NCBI GenBank assembly: GCA_040388625.1
Contig: JAZKBK010000003.1
Coordinates: 496,001-560,000 of the forward strand
DNA length: 64,000 nt
Direction: 5' to 3'
From: Gemmatimonadota bacterium
GTDB taxonomy: Bacteria > Gemmatimonadota > Gemmatimonadetes > Gemmatimonadales > Gemmatimonadaceae
In this document: positions 1-7,652 of the stretch, piece by piece
Numbering within the stretch: the stretch's first letter is position 1
Layout: the number at the start of each line of letters is the position of its first letter
Notes under the pieces: generated by a model
The model's database searches: none
Told to the model about the DNA's origin: nothing
What the model saw: the letters and a program-made list of their open reading frames with translations, nothing else
Position numbers and translations under genes: made by a program

Positions 1-572
1 ATCGTCATGCTCGCGTCGGCGAGGTGTGCTCGAACGTACGCACCGTCCGCTACCGCATCCTTGCGCGTTGTTACGTGAAGGCTTCCACGCGCAAAGCTCG
101 GGGCGGTCATCGCAGACGCTCCACCGGCGGCCTTCCACGCGTCATATCCACCATCGAGGATGTGCGTACGATCGCCGAGTCCGATGTAGTCGAGAGTAAC
201 GTAGGCTCGTGCGACCGGGCTCAGCCATCGCGACGTGCTGTAAAGCACGATGGTGCTCCCGTCCGACACGCCAAGCGTCTCGAAGACCTTCCGAAGCGAA
301 TCCGCCGGCACCAATTGCATCGTCAGAGCACCGTTGCTGCCGTCGCCCGTGAAGATGGAATGAAAATCAAGCTTTCGCGCGCCTGGTATGTGACCGGATT
401 CGTACGGATCCGGCGAATCCATGCCAGACATCGTGAGATCGAGGACGACGAGATTCGGATCGTTGACGTGGGTACGGAGCCACGCCGCCGTGACGAGTAT
501 GTCCGGCTTGGGTGTTGGACGGCTGGTCGGGGCGATAGCTGACAGCGATGCGAGAAGCAGGAATTGAATCAT
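1..572 (-). CDS. Rhodanese-type sulfurtransferase, C-terminus cut by window edge
   Basis: Reading the minus strand from an ATG at 572 gives an open frame that runs off the left edge (about 190 codons seen). It begins with a short hydrophobic leader (MIQFLLLASLSAIAP), so export or membrane anchoring is likely. The body has the layout of the N-terminal half of thiosulfate/3-mercaptopyruvate sulfurtransferases: a VTAAWLRTH start, VVLDLT, then YESGHIPGARKLDF, IVLYSTSRW and ILDGGYDAWKAAGG. In this family the N-terminal domain is usually inactive and the catalytic Cys sits in the second domain, which lies outside the window. Family call is firm; substrate is unknown. Confidence 0.85.
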   Translation of the reverse strand, partial: MIQFLLLASLSAIAPTSRPTPKPDILVTAAWLRTHVNDPNLVVLDLTMSGMDSPDPYESGHIPGARKLDFHSIFTGDGSNGALTMQLVPADSLRKVFETLGVSDGSTIVLYSTSRWLSPVARAYVTLDYIGLGDRTHILDGGYDAWKAAGGASAMTAPSFARGSLHVTTRKDAVADGAYVRAHLADASMT

Positions 573-799
573 GATCTGGCTGTGTGGGGTGGTCGATGCA
601 TCGGAGTCAATGATTCAACCCGTGTCGGGCTCTCACAATTGCAAATGCGATGAATAACGCAGGGATGTGGATGAACGACGCTCCTCCACGACGAGTCGGT
701 GCGACAGTCCCCGGGGCAACCATCGCACCCTCTCGAAGGGTCTGACTCGGTGCAAGCTTCACTCTTGCGAGGAATGCGTCTCCCACATATTGGTATTGC

Positions 800-1564
800 A
801 TGCGTCTCATAGTCGTAGAAGACGAGCCGATCGCGCGTGATGGTCTCCGCGCTCTGCTCGCAGCCGAGCAGTCAGTCGAAGTCGTGGGCTCATTTGCGAG
901 CGCCGAAGCGGCGCGCCGCGGCGTACGCAGCGCTCTGCCCGACGGGATGTTCGTCGACGTCGAGATGCCAGGTGAAGGAGGTATCGACTTCGTGCGCTCC
1001 ATCCCCGCCGCTTCGCGTCCACACGTCGTCTTCGTAACCGCGCACGAGAACTACGCCGCGAAAGCGTTCGACGTCAAGGCGATCGACTACGTGCTCAAGC
1101 CGATAGATGAACGACGGCTCGCCGAGGCCGTCGAGCGCGTTCGAACGGCGATCGACACAGGTGCGAACGCACGCATGCATGCACGACTGAAGGAAGTGCT
1201 CGCTGACGGCCTTTCAGATGATTGTGATTATCTCACACGTATCTCCGCCCGTGTCGGAGACAGGCTCGTCGTCGTGAAGCTGTCCGACGTATCATGGATC
1301 GAGGCGGACGGCGACTACATGCGCGTGCATTCCAAAGGTCGTGCGCTGCTCGTGCGCATGACCATGCGAGAGCTGGAGCGCCGTCTCGACCCTTCCCTGT
1401 TCATGAGAGCGCATCGATCGGCGCTCGTCAACATCGACTTCGTGACCGGTGTGGACCTGCTCCCGCACGGCGAGCACGTCGGCATGTTGCGTGACGGTGC
1501 TCGCGTTCGTATCGGCAGAACTTACAGATCGGCGTTGTTCGAGGCGCTGGGAGAACGGACGTGA
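800..1564 (+). CDS. LytTR-family response regulator
   Basis: 254-residue two-component response regulator. The receiver domain (residues 1-120) has the acidic pair VEDE (about 7-9), phospho-acceptor Asp53 in FVDVEMPG, the Thr in VFVTAH and Lys100 in VLKPID. A LytTR DNA-binding domain fills the C-terminal half (about 145-250; SWIEADGDYMRVHSKG, FMRAHRSALVNI). There is no clear Shine-Dalgarno before the ATG, but the receiver begins right at the start (MRLIVVEDEP), which fixes it. The stop overlaps the kinase start (GTGA), so the two are translated together. Target genes are unknown. Confidence 0.93.
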   Translation: MRLIVVEDEPIARDGLRALLAAEQSVEVVGSFASAEAARRGVRSALPDGMFVDVEMPGEGGIDFVRSIPAASRPHVVFVTAHENYAAKAFDVKAIDYVLKPIDERRLAEAVERVRTAIDTGANARMHARLKEVLADGLSDDCDYLTRISARVGDRLVVVKLSDVSWIEADGDYMRVHSKGRALLVRMTMRELERRLDPSLFMRAHRSALVNIDFVTGVDLLPHGEHVGMLRDGARVRIGRTYRSALFEALGERT

Positions 1565-2667
1565 AGATACATCGTACTGCGATCACCGCTGCGCTTGTCT
1601 CATTCTCCATCGCCACAGTACTCGGCCTTATCGGTAGCGCGCATCATCATTCAATGATGATTGCGGAAGGAAGTCCGATGCCGTGGCGGCACGCCGCGGT
1701 GATGGAGATGCCATTCTGGTACGCCGCAGCGATACTGACTCCCGCACTCGTGTGGATACTGCATCGCCTTCCCGACCGCGCGCATGGCATGGTGAGAGTG
1801 GCCGAACATGTAGCGATCGCACTGGCGTGGGTGACCTTGCAAGCCGCGCTCGAGATGGGAGCGCGTACGGTGCTTGGGACTGGTCTCAGCGGACCGACCC
1901 CCGCGCTCTGGCAACTGATCGTCGACTCGCTCGCGAATGGATTCACAGGCCGGCTGCTCATATACGGCGAAGTGGTGGGAGCCATCTATGCCTTCACGTA
2001 TTACGACCGGTATCGCGAGCGCGAGCTGGCAGCTGCACAACTGGAGACGCAGCTTGCGGAGGCGCGGCTGCGCATGTTGCGCATGCAGCTCAATCCGCAC
2101 TTTCTATTCAATTCGATGAATACCATCGCGATGCTCGTCAGAGCTGGACGATCGTCGGAATCGGTGACGATGTTGCTTGCGTTGAGCGCGTTGATGCGAG
2201 ACGCGCTTCGCGATGACGCACCTGACAGCGGTCCCCTGGAAGATGAGCTGAACCTGCTGAACCGGTATGTCGGCGTCGAGCAGGTGCGCTTTGGTGGAAG
2301 GCTCGCCTTCGATGTCGACGTTCCCGAATCACTCAGGACTGTATCCGTACCGAGCTTTCTGTTGCAGCCGCTCGTGGAGAACGCGATTCGGCACGGCCGA
2401 GCGGCGTCGGATGGGGCGGCAGCCATAGGTGTGCACGCGGAGCGTGTCGAGGACAGACTCGTGCTGTCGGTCTGGGATGACGGAGCCACAGCTGCAACTC
2501 CGGTCAGCGATCCTGACGAGTCTCACGGTGTGGGCCTTCGGAATGTGCGCGACCGCTTGCTGCAGTTGTTTGGTACGGCACAGTCGTTCGACGTCGGCCG
2601 GAAGGACGAGAAGACGGTTGCGCGGATCTCGATTCCGGTCCAATTCGCGACTGCGTCTACCGAGTGA
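1561..2667 (+). CDS. LytS/AlgZ-type sensor histidine kinase
   Basis: 368-residue membrane histidine kinase and partner of the preceding LytTR regulator. It starts with GTG inside a 4-nt overlap with that gene. Four hydrophobic segments lie at about residues 7-25, 50-69, 80-100 and 130-147. A short coiled coil (AAQLETQLAEARLRML) leads to the His_kinase motif LNPHFLFNSMNTI with His180. The C-terminal HATPase has an N box (LVENAIRHG) and a G box (GVGLRNVRDRL). A His-rich loop after the first helix (SAHHHSMM) might contact metal, but this is speculative. The signal sensed is unknown. Confidence 0.92.
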   Translation: MKIHRTAITAALVSFSIATVLGLIGSAHHHSMMIAEGSPMPWRHAAVMEMPFWYAAAILTPALVWILHRLPDRAHGMVRVAEHVAIALAWVTLQAALEMGARTVLGTGLSGPTPALWQLIVDSLANGFTGRLLIYGEVVGAIYAFTYYDRYRERELAAAQLETQLAEARLRMLRMQLNPHFLFNSMNTIAMLVRAGRSSESVTMLLALSALMRDALRDDAPDSGPLEDELNLLNRYVGVEQVRFGGRLAFDVDVPESLRTVSVPSFLLQPLVENAIRHGRAASDGAAAIGVHAERVEDRLVLSVWDDGATAATPVSDPDESHGVGLRNVRDRLLQLFGTAQSFDVGRKDEKTVARISIPVQFATASTE

Positions 2668-2745
2668 CGGTTCGCAGCAACCGGCGGGAATTGAACCGAC
2701 GCGCGCGATCCTTCCCGAACTGACCAGGCAGCATCACGTCGTTCG

Positions 2746-3900
2746 TCAGTACGTCTTCCAGTTGTCCATCCACGTCCCTCGCCTCGGCACGAGCGCATGA
2801 GTACCCGCCAGCGCCTTCTTGACTTCGCAGGAGTTGTACACGATCGTCTTGGTTCCATTTCCGATCGAACCGGCTGCAACCGCCGGTGATCCAGTGACCA
2901 GATTGAGACCGCTGATCACACTACCTTCGATGTTGTCGTTTCCGTTCGCGGTCACCGTCCCTCCGACGAGAACCATGCCGTTCCATGTAGTCAGGCCGTT
3001 CATCGTCATGTTACCGCTGACAACCAGCAGGCCGCGGCCGCTTGGAAGCATGGGCACATCACCGCTCACGTACACGATGGGATAGTACGTCGGGTCGCTG
3101 AAGCTTGGAAATGCACCACCGTGATCAGACGTTCGCCACACGTTCGGCAGGTTTAGACCCTGGGACCAGTCGGCCCAATCGATCCCAAGGCCGGCCACGT
3201 ACGCGGCAGCCGTCTGAGGTGTACCGCCGAGGGTCGTGTTGTCGAGTGGCGGATTTCCTGAGAGCGGGGTTGTCGAGCCAGTATATCCCGGTGACGCAGG
3301 AACCATGACGCCTGCCAGGTTACCGCCGGGCAGACATGGAGTTGGAGAGTCGTCGATACCTGAAAGCGTTCCAGAAGCACCGTTCTTGTTGAGTCCGCTG
3401 AGACTCATCCATCCAGCCTTGACCGGCAGCGTCGCGCCGGTCCACGTAACGATCTCTGCGACCGCGCGCTGCGCAATCGGCGTTCCACGAATCATCCCGC
3501 CACCATGTCGCCCGAGCGAGCTTATCACGTACATCGTGTCGCTCGTTGCCACGGTCGAGGTATGGAAGAGGCGCGGAATGATGATCGCCGTATCGCCAGC
3601 CGCGACGTTGACCGGCACCCACGCCGTATCTTTATCGAGCGGCGGCATGTGTATGGGGCGGGAGGGCCGAAACGCAGGATTCTCAGGATGGCGAAGATAT
3701 GCGTCCAGTCCTTGTTGCGCGATGCCGAGGGCACGAGCCTGGAGCTGCTGATCGTCCACCGAGCGGCGCTCCGTGCCCACAAGCGACAGGCTGGCCATGA
3801 CAGCGACAGTGATGATTCCGACGGCCAGCAACGCAGTCAGCAACGCAGAGCCGCGACGGCCCCGCGTGACGGGATTGGGCAATCCGCGATGGTTGGTCAC
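2746..3900 (-). CDS. PilX-like pilus assembly protein
   Basis: 384-residue protein with an N-terminal pilin-like segment: a basic start, GSALLTALLAVGIITVAVMASLSL, then the acidic/polar QLQARALGIAQQGLDAYLRH typical of PilX N-terminal domains. The rest is Gly/Thr/Asn-rich and carries a late polymer-like stretch (VVSGNMTMNGLTTWNGMVLVGG) often seen in secreted or pilus tip proteins. It is last in a four-gene minus-strand cluster and overlaps its upstream neighbour by 4 nt. The cluster order (GspH/FimT, PilV, PilW, PilX-like) matches minor-pilin operons that prime type IV pilus assembly. Confidence 0.8.
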   Translation of the reverse strand: MTNHRGLPNPVTRGRRGSALLTALLAVGIITVAVMASLSLVGTERRSVDDQQLQARALGIAQQGLDAYLRHPENPAFRPSRPIHMPPLDKDTAWVPVNVAAGDTAIIIPRLFHTSTVATSDTMYVISSLGRHGGGMIRGTPIAQRAVAEIVTWTGATLPVKAGWMSLSGLNKNGASGTLSGIDDSPTPCLPGGNLAGVMVPASPGYTGSTTPLSGNPPLDNTTLGGTPQTAAAYVAGLGIDWADWSQGLNLPNVWRTSDHGGAFPSFSDPTYYPIVYVSGDVPMLPSGRGLLVVSGNMTMNGLTTWNGMVLVGGTVTANGNDNIEGSVISGLNLVTGSPAVAAGSIGNGTKTIVYNSCEVKKALAGTHALVPRRGTWMDNWKTY

Positions 3901-4790
3901 TTGACGGGCCTGTTCTTGAAGAAGATTGCTGTCGTCATTGGGGCGGCTTCCGGACGCGAAGCTCCCTGCACCGTGTGATCGCTCTTTCCGTTCAGCTGCA
4001 GTTCAATCCCACGAATGGCGTTCAGCGAAGCTCCCGCTACCGAAGCACTCTTGGCGCCTGTGTTGAGGTAGAACATGAATCGCGCGCTGGTGTCGAACGG
4101 CGCGGCAATTTCCTCGGAGCCGTGAGTTCCGTTGAGGACGGTTCGGAACAGTCCGCGAGACCCTGTCACGGAACTGGATGGGCGAAACGCGTACGTGATG
4201 CGCCGAACCAGCATGGCCGCCTGGTACTGGGCCTGCACCGGCGCGACAGGTTGAACCGCGACGGCACTCGACTGGAAGATGCGCACTACATCGTTCGACG
4301 TTTTGCATGGCGCCGACGAAGCGACGGTGGCGGAATCGAGCGTGGTGGGTGGCGGGCCGCCGAACTTGTACTGGTATACCTGGCGGAATGCAGTGCCTGT
4401 GGTCGTGGTATCGATGTACGCGTATCCCGAATAGCCTCCTTCGGCGTACGCAACGCTATCGTAGGGCAGCAGTGCAATTACTGATGCGGTTCCGCTAGCG
4501 CTCGTGCCACACACGATCCCCGTAGCATAGGGGGCCACAACGGTGAACGAATCCGGAGTCGCCATAACGATGCCGCTGTCCGCGTCCACCATCCGAACAT
4601 CGGAGAGCAGCAGATTCAAGCTGGCGCGTGATATGTACCGTGCCTGATTGGCACTGCCCTGTGCGTCGGCGAAATGTATCTGGCTTCGAATGATCTGCAT
4701 CAGTGATGTCGAAACGAGCCCAAGGAGTATGAGTGCGATCATGAGCTCGATGAGCGTGACGCCACGCCGGGACTGAAGCGGTGATTTCAT
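3897..4790 (-). CDS. PilW-like minor pilin
   Basis: About 297 residues. The open frame extends to 5012, but that extension lies inside the upstream gene, and the ATG at 4790 puts a type III prepilin signal at the N-terminus: MKSPLQSRR-GVTLIELMIALILLG, with cleavage after Gly and Glu at +5. The next stretch (QIHFADAQGSANQARYISRASLNLLLSDVRMVD) is the usual helical pilin stalk. The C-terminal globular region is large, as in PilW/PilJ-type minor pilins. It overlaps the PilX-like gene by 4 nt and sits 13 nt after the PilV-like gene, so it is co-transcribed. Confidence 0.85.
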   Translation of the reverse strand: MKSPLQSRRGVTLIELMIALILLGLVSTSLMQIIRSQIHFADAQGSANQARYISRASLNLLLSDVRMVDADSGIVMATPDSFTVVAPYATGIVCGTSASGTASVIALLPYDSVAYAEGGYSGYAYIDTTTTGTAFRQVYQYKFGGPPPTTLDSATVASSAPCKTSNDVVRIFQSSAVAVQPVAPVQAQYQAAMLVRRITYAFRPSSSVTGSRGLFRTVLNGTHGSEEIAAPFDTSARFMFYLNTGAKSASVAGASLNAIRGIELQLNGKSDHTVQGASRPEAAPMTTAIFFKNRPVK

Positions 4791-4803
4791 TGTATGGCTA
4801 CCG

Positions 4804-5208
4804 TCAGCGCGTACGAAGTACTGTCTGGGAGATGCTGTCGGGGCGCTGCAACGGACTGAGTGGGAGGATGGCGACGCCAACCGTGAGTGAATCTGCGCGA
4901 CCACTGATCGTGACTCGACGAGCGTAAGTCCACGGGGCGGCCACGACAGGCGTGTCCAACCGTGTCTGTCCGATTTTGACGGCGAGACTCTCGATTGGAG
5001 CTGCGACCGCACGATCTATCTCCTGGGTCAGCAATCCGATCTCGAACGAGCGGCCCGATATGCGGCGGCCCTGACGCGCAGCCGCGAGCGAAACGGTGCT
5101 CAGCGACATCACAGCGACGGTCAGTACTACGAGCGCGATCATTATTTCCAGAATTGAGAAGCCAGCACGATCGATGCTCATCAGGCGTTGATTGCCACGT
5201 TGGTTCAC
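4804..5208 (-). CDS. PilV-like minor pilin
   Basis: 134 residues from the ORF start; an internal ATG at 5181 gives the more normal leader MSIDRA before the cleavage site G-FSILEIMIALVVL. Glu at +5 of the mature protein is present. The N-terminal helix is followed by RQGRRISGRSFEIGLLTQEIDRAV and a short globular end, as expected for PilV-type minor pilins. The 5' end overlaps the upstream FimT/GspH-like gene by 4 nt. The translation start (5208 or 5181) is not settled. Confidence 0.8.
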   Translation of the reverse strand: MNQRGNQRLMSIDRAGFSILEIMIALVVLTVAVMSLSTVSLAAARQGRRISGRSFEIGLLTQEIDRAVAAPIESLAVKIGQTRLDTPVVAAPWTYARRVTISGRADSLTVGVAILPLSPLQRPDSISQTVLRTR

Positions 5209-5732
5209 GGGAGCACCCTCACTGCGCCGGCGCGAGAAATGGCGATGCGCCGAACATACGCCGCGGCATCACCGATGCGGATGGTGTCGGGGGAAGTCGC
5301 AATGCCGCTGGGGAATACCTGGAGCGACGCGTTGGATCCGTCCAGACTGCCGACGCCAAGATCTCCGGTGCTCAGGTCGCGCTGGATGATGGTATCGCCG
5401 GTTACGCGATTGGTGATCGCGTAGCGTCGGCTCGTGAAAACGAAGTCGACACGAACCGGGACTCTACCACGGGCGGCCGATGTAAATGCTGCGCGAATAT
5501 CAGAAGCGACGACCTGACTCGCACGATCGACCTTCTGGTGTCGCAGCATCACGTTCACGCGCGGCGCAGCCATCGCGGTCGTGATTGCGATAATCGTCAG
5601 CGCGAGAACCAGCTCGAACATCGTAAAGCCGCGCCGAGAGCGCGCCGGGCGCATGCGGGCGGCAATTGCTCGCAGTTCGGATCGGGACGGATGCCTCAGG
5701 CATCTGTCAGTTGACGTAAGGAGCTTTGGCAT
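5205..5732 (-). CDS. FimT/GspH-like minor pilin
   Basis: 175 residues from the first start; an internal ATG at 5654 would give a shorter leader (MRPARSRR) before the prepilin site G-FTMFELVLALTIIAITTAMAAP. The sequence then has RHQKVDRASQVVASDIRAAFTSAARG, the typical stalk of FimT/GspH proteins, and a compact C-terminal beta domain. First gene of the minor-pilin cluster, with the upstream gap holding its promoter. Assignment to the family is firm; which start is used is not. Confidence 0.82.
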   Translation of the reverse strand: MPKLLTSTDRCLRHPSRSELRAIAARMRPARSRRGFTMFELVLALTIIAITTAMAAPRVNVMLRHQKVDRASQVVASDIRAAFTSAARGRVPVRVDFVFTSRRYAITNRVTGDTIIQRDLSTGDLGVGSLDGSNASLQVFPSGIATSPDTIRIGDAAAYVRRIAISRAGAVRVLP

Positions 5733-6133
5733 TTCGTAGTTACTAGTATTGCCACATGTGGCCTATCTCTGTAGTAACGAACGAAAGCCTCGTTGGTCAC
5801 CCGTCAGATGTTTATACGGGCATATTTGACCATGGTGCCAAATTGGGCCTGCCATGTCCCTGGGGGTGGAGTTGAGGGACAGGCACAATCACTTGCTCAG
5901 AGGCACCGGTCGGAATCGAACCGACGAATAGGAGATTTGCAGGTTTCGACCGGGGTTTGCGATCCGTTGCTAATCTCTCCGATAATACCACGCGACGCCC
6001 GGGCCAATCGTGGGGGCTTCTTGCGATCCATGAGGATGCGATGCGTCCATATGCGGCGATATGTACCCTGGGTGTACCCAACTTCGAGCGAATTCTAGAA
6101 ACTTCGGACACTGCGAATTGAGCCAGAGCATTC
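5733..6133. other. Gene-free boundary region between pilin cluster and accessory zone
   Basis: About 400 nt without a supported gene. It contains the tRNA-Cys 3' fragment (5901-5942), and separates core-looking genes from mobile ones. Open frames crossing it on the minus strand read through the tRNA remnant and look artefactual. Confidence 0.6.
5901..5942 (-). other. tRNA-Cys 3' fragment, probable attachment site
   Basis: On the minus strand this stretch matches a tRNA from the anticodon loop to the discriminator. Loop C-TGCAAA carries anticodon GCA, followed by a 3' stem half TCTCC, a 5-nt variable loop, a perfect T arm (GTCGG-TTCGATT-CCGAC), the acceptor strand CGGTGCC, and U73, the discriminator expected for tRNA-Cys. 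No 5' stem half (GGAGA) or D arm precedes it, so it is not a functional gene. Break at the anticodon loop is what tyrosine recombinases that target tRNA genes leave behind. CCA is not encoded. Confidence 0.8.
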
Positions 6134-6673
6134 CTACGAGGACGCCGGCTTCGCCGCTGCGATTGCCGCCATGACAAGGAACATTGGCTGTGGTCCGTCG
6201 AGCGGTGTGTCGGGAGCACGCGGAATCTCCTCAAAGCCGAGACTGCGGTAGAATGCAGTACTCCGGTCGTCGAGCGAGTCCAGAAGTACACCGACCGCTC
6301 CGATGTCCTGTGTGGCTTCGAGACACCGCCGCAACGCGTCCGCTAATAGCTGCCGTCCGAGTCCTCGCCTCTGGTACTGCTCGGCGATGGCAAAATACCC
6401 GATGTAAAAGACAGGCAGGGGATACTTGGGAAGTGAGCGGGGCAACGGCTTTTGCAAGCGCTCACGCGCCACTTCCTTCGCTGAGAGCGTGTAGTAACCA
6501 ATGACAGCCCCGCGGTCTCCCGCTAATCCGGCGTCATCCTGCATCACAAATACGCGCGCGACGCCCGCCTGGTTATTGTCCCATGCGTGCTTCGAGAAGA
6601 ACACGTCGAGAGCGGGCCTGCCGCAGCAGAACCCGCCCTTGGAATCCGACTTCTCAATCGGTCGTATGATCAT
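6134..6673 (-). CDS. GNAT acetyltransferase toxin (TacT-like)
   Basis: 179-residue GNAT-fold acetyltransferase. The N-terminus has the toxin-type pattern FCCGRPALDVFFSKHAWDNNQAG followed by VFVM and VIGYYTLSA. Acetyl-CoA binding is suggested by YFAIAEQYQRRGLGRQLL (the Q/RxxGxG/A motif) and the C-terminal AFYRSLGFEEIP. TacT/AtaT-type toxins acetylate aminoacyl-tRNAs and are paired with an upstream antitoxin; here a DUF1778-like antitoxin lies 68 nt upstream in the same direction. It sits immediately inside the tRNA-Cys boundary, a common place for stability modules. Confidence 0.85.
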   Translation of the reverse strand: MIIRPIEKSDSKGGFCCGRPALDVFFSKHAWDNNQAGVARVFVMQDDAGLAGDRGAVIGYYTLSAKEVARERLQKPLPRSLPKYPLPVFYIGYFAIAEQYQRRGLGRQLLADALRRCLEATQDIGAVGVLLDSLDDRSTAFYRSLGFEEIPRAPDTPLDGPQPMFLVMAAIAAAKPASS

Positions 6674-6741
6674 GTCGTACGTCTCAGTACTGCCAGTGAT
6701 GTCGTCGGCATGCCACGCCGGCTGTCGACGACGGCCTGCAC

Positions 6742-7122
6742 CTACTCCGCGTAAGAAGGCGCGAGGTAGGCCTCGGCCATCAACGTCCGCAAAGCCTCAG
6801 TCGGCTGCGCGGGTGGTTGCTCGAGTATCTCCACAATCCGATCAAACGCGGCCGCATGAAGCACGAGCGGGCCATGCTCATGACGCGCCGACTCAAGGAG
6901 CGGCATGAGGAGCTCACGCGCGCCTTCCACGTGATCGCTCTCTGTAGCCATGATGTGCCGCCCAGCGCGAACCTCACGTACACACCAGTCGAACATCTCC
7001 AGTGCGTTGCGGAATAGGTCCGCGTTCCCAGTTGCAAGCAGCGACGCCAGACGCTGCGCCTTCTGCACCGTCGCTGCGTCCGTCACGCTGATGTCGAGGC
7101 GTTGTGTTGCTGATCGGGCCAT
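6742..7122 (-). CDS. DUF1778-like antitoxin for the GNAT toxin
   Basis: 126 residues. The N-terminal RLDISVTDAATVQKAQRLASLL resembles a ribbon-helix-helix DNA-binding strand and helix. The C-terminal tail FDRIVEILEQPPAQPTEALRTLM has the PPxP...EALR pattern that DUF1778 antitoxins use to wrap around GNAT toxins. The middle (about residues 45-90) is an insertion compared with the usual shorter antitoxins of about 90 residues. Gene order antitoxin-toxin and the inverted repeat upstream (7199-7217) support autoregulated expression. Confidence 0.8.
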   Translation of the reverse strand: MARSATQRLDISVTDAATVQKAQRLASLLATGNADLFRNALEMFDWCVREVRAGRHIMATESDHVEGARELLMPLLESARHEHGPLVLHAAAFDRIVEILEQPPAQPTEALRTLMAEAYLAPSYAE

Positions 7123-7198
7123 GCGCCCTCCAAGTCAGAAAAAGAAATCCTCTTAATAATATCGACCACGGGATATATACGCAATAGACTCGGAAGAA

Positions 7199-7217
7199 AT
7201 ACGGAAATACTCCGTAT
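7199..7217. promoter_or_regulatory. Inverted repeat upstream of the toxin-antitoxin operon
   Basis: Arms ATACGGA and TCCGTAT with a 5-nt centre, about 80 nt upstream of the antitoxin start. Position and size fit a ribbon-helix-helix operator; binding is inferred. Confidence 0.5.
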
Positions 7218-7342
7218 ATTACCCGTGATATACTATAGATCTATAGGCAGGATCCCACTTCAAGCCGAGCAAACGCTTCATGAGCGGCGACCTCGGCTTT
7301 GCCCGGGTCTTGTAGCCGCACCATAAATCGCAGTCGCGACCG

Positions 7343-7356
7343 CCCCCCCCCCCCCC
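7343..7356 (+). repeat. Homopolymeric C tract (14 C)
   Basis: Fourteen consecutive C residues in an intergenic region. Tracts of this length slip during replication and are also hard to sequence, so the exact length may vary. It is about 300 nt from the nearest supported start codon, so a role in phase variation is not shown. Confidence 0.8.
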
Positions 7357-7652
7357 GCCTCGGAGCTTACAAGCGTTGCCGCAAGGATGCAGGCTTCGAC
7401 GTCCGAGGGGCCGCTTGGTTCATCGGGCGGCAGGGCAGAGCAAGGAGAAAGTCCCCGTCCAAGCAAGAGGAACGGCCACTCCGAAGCGTATCGGCAGAGC
7501 GTGTCCGTGTAGTGTATCAGTTAAACAGTGAAACGCCGTCAAGCCGAACTGCGCTTGGCTGATCTCTTCACCGCCGAAGGCGTAACGCCATCGGCGGCGG
7601 CGGCCCATAGTGACCCGTTCCGCCCCGCGACTGCTCGTGGTATTGTCAGAGA

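Larger units (their letters stand above)
7123..7652. other. 530-nt gene-free stretch with a 14-C tract
   Basis: AT-rich near 7150-7250 (operator and promoter of the toxin-antitoxin operon), then GC-rich. A run of 14 cytosines lies at 7343-7356. No convincing open frame with normal start and codon pattern was found in either direction. Confidence 0.5.

Noticed and set aside
607-801. Minus-strand open frame of 64 codons with a hydrophobic C-terminus, upstream of the rhodanese gene
   Set aside because: It starts at a palindromic GCATGC shared with the response-regulator start, has no ribosome site and matches no family; too short to support.
2668-2745. GGTTCAATTCCCG-like T-arm motif on the minus strand near 2690
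   Set aside because: T stem does not pair and no acceptor or anticodon arm is found; coincidence.
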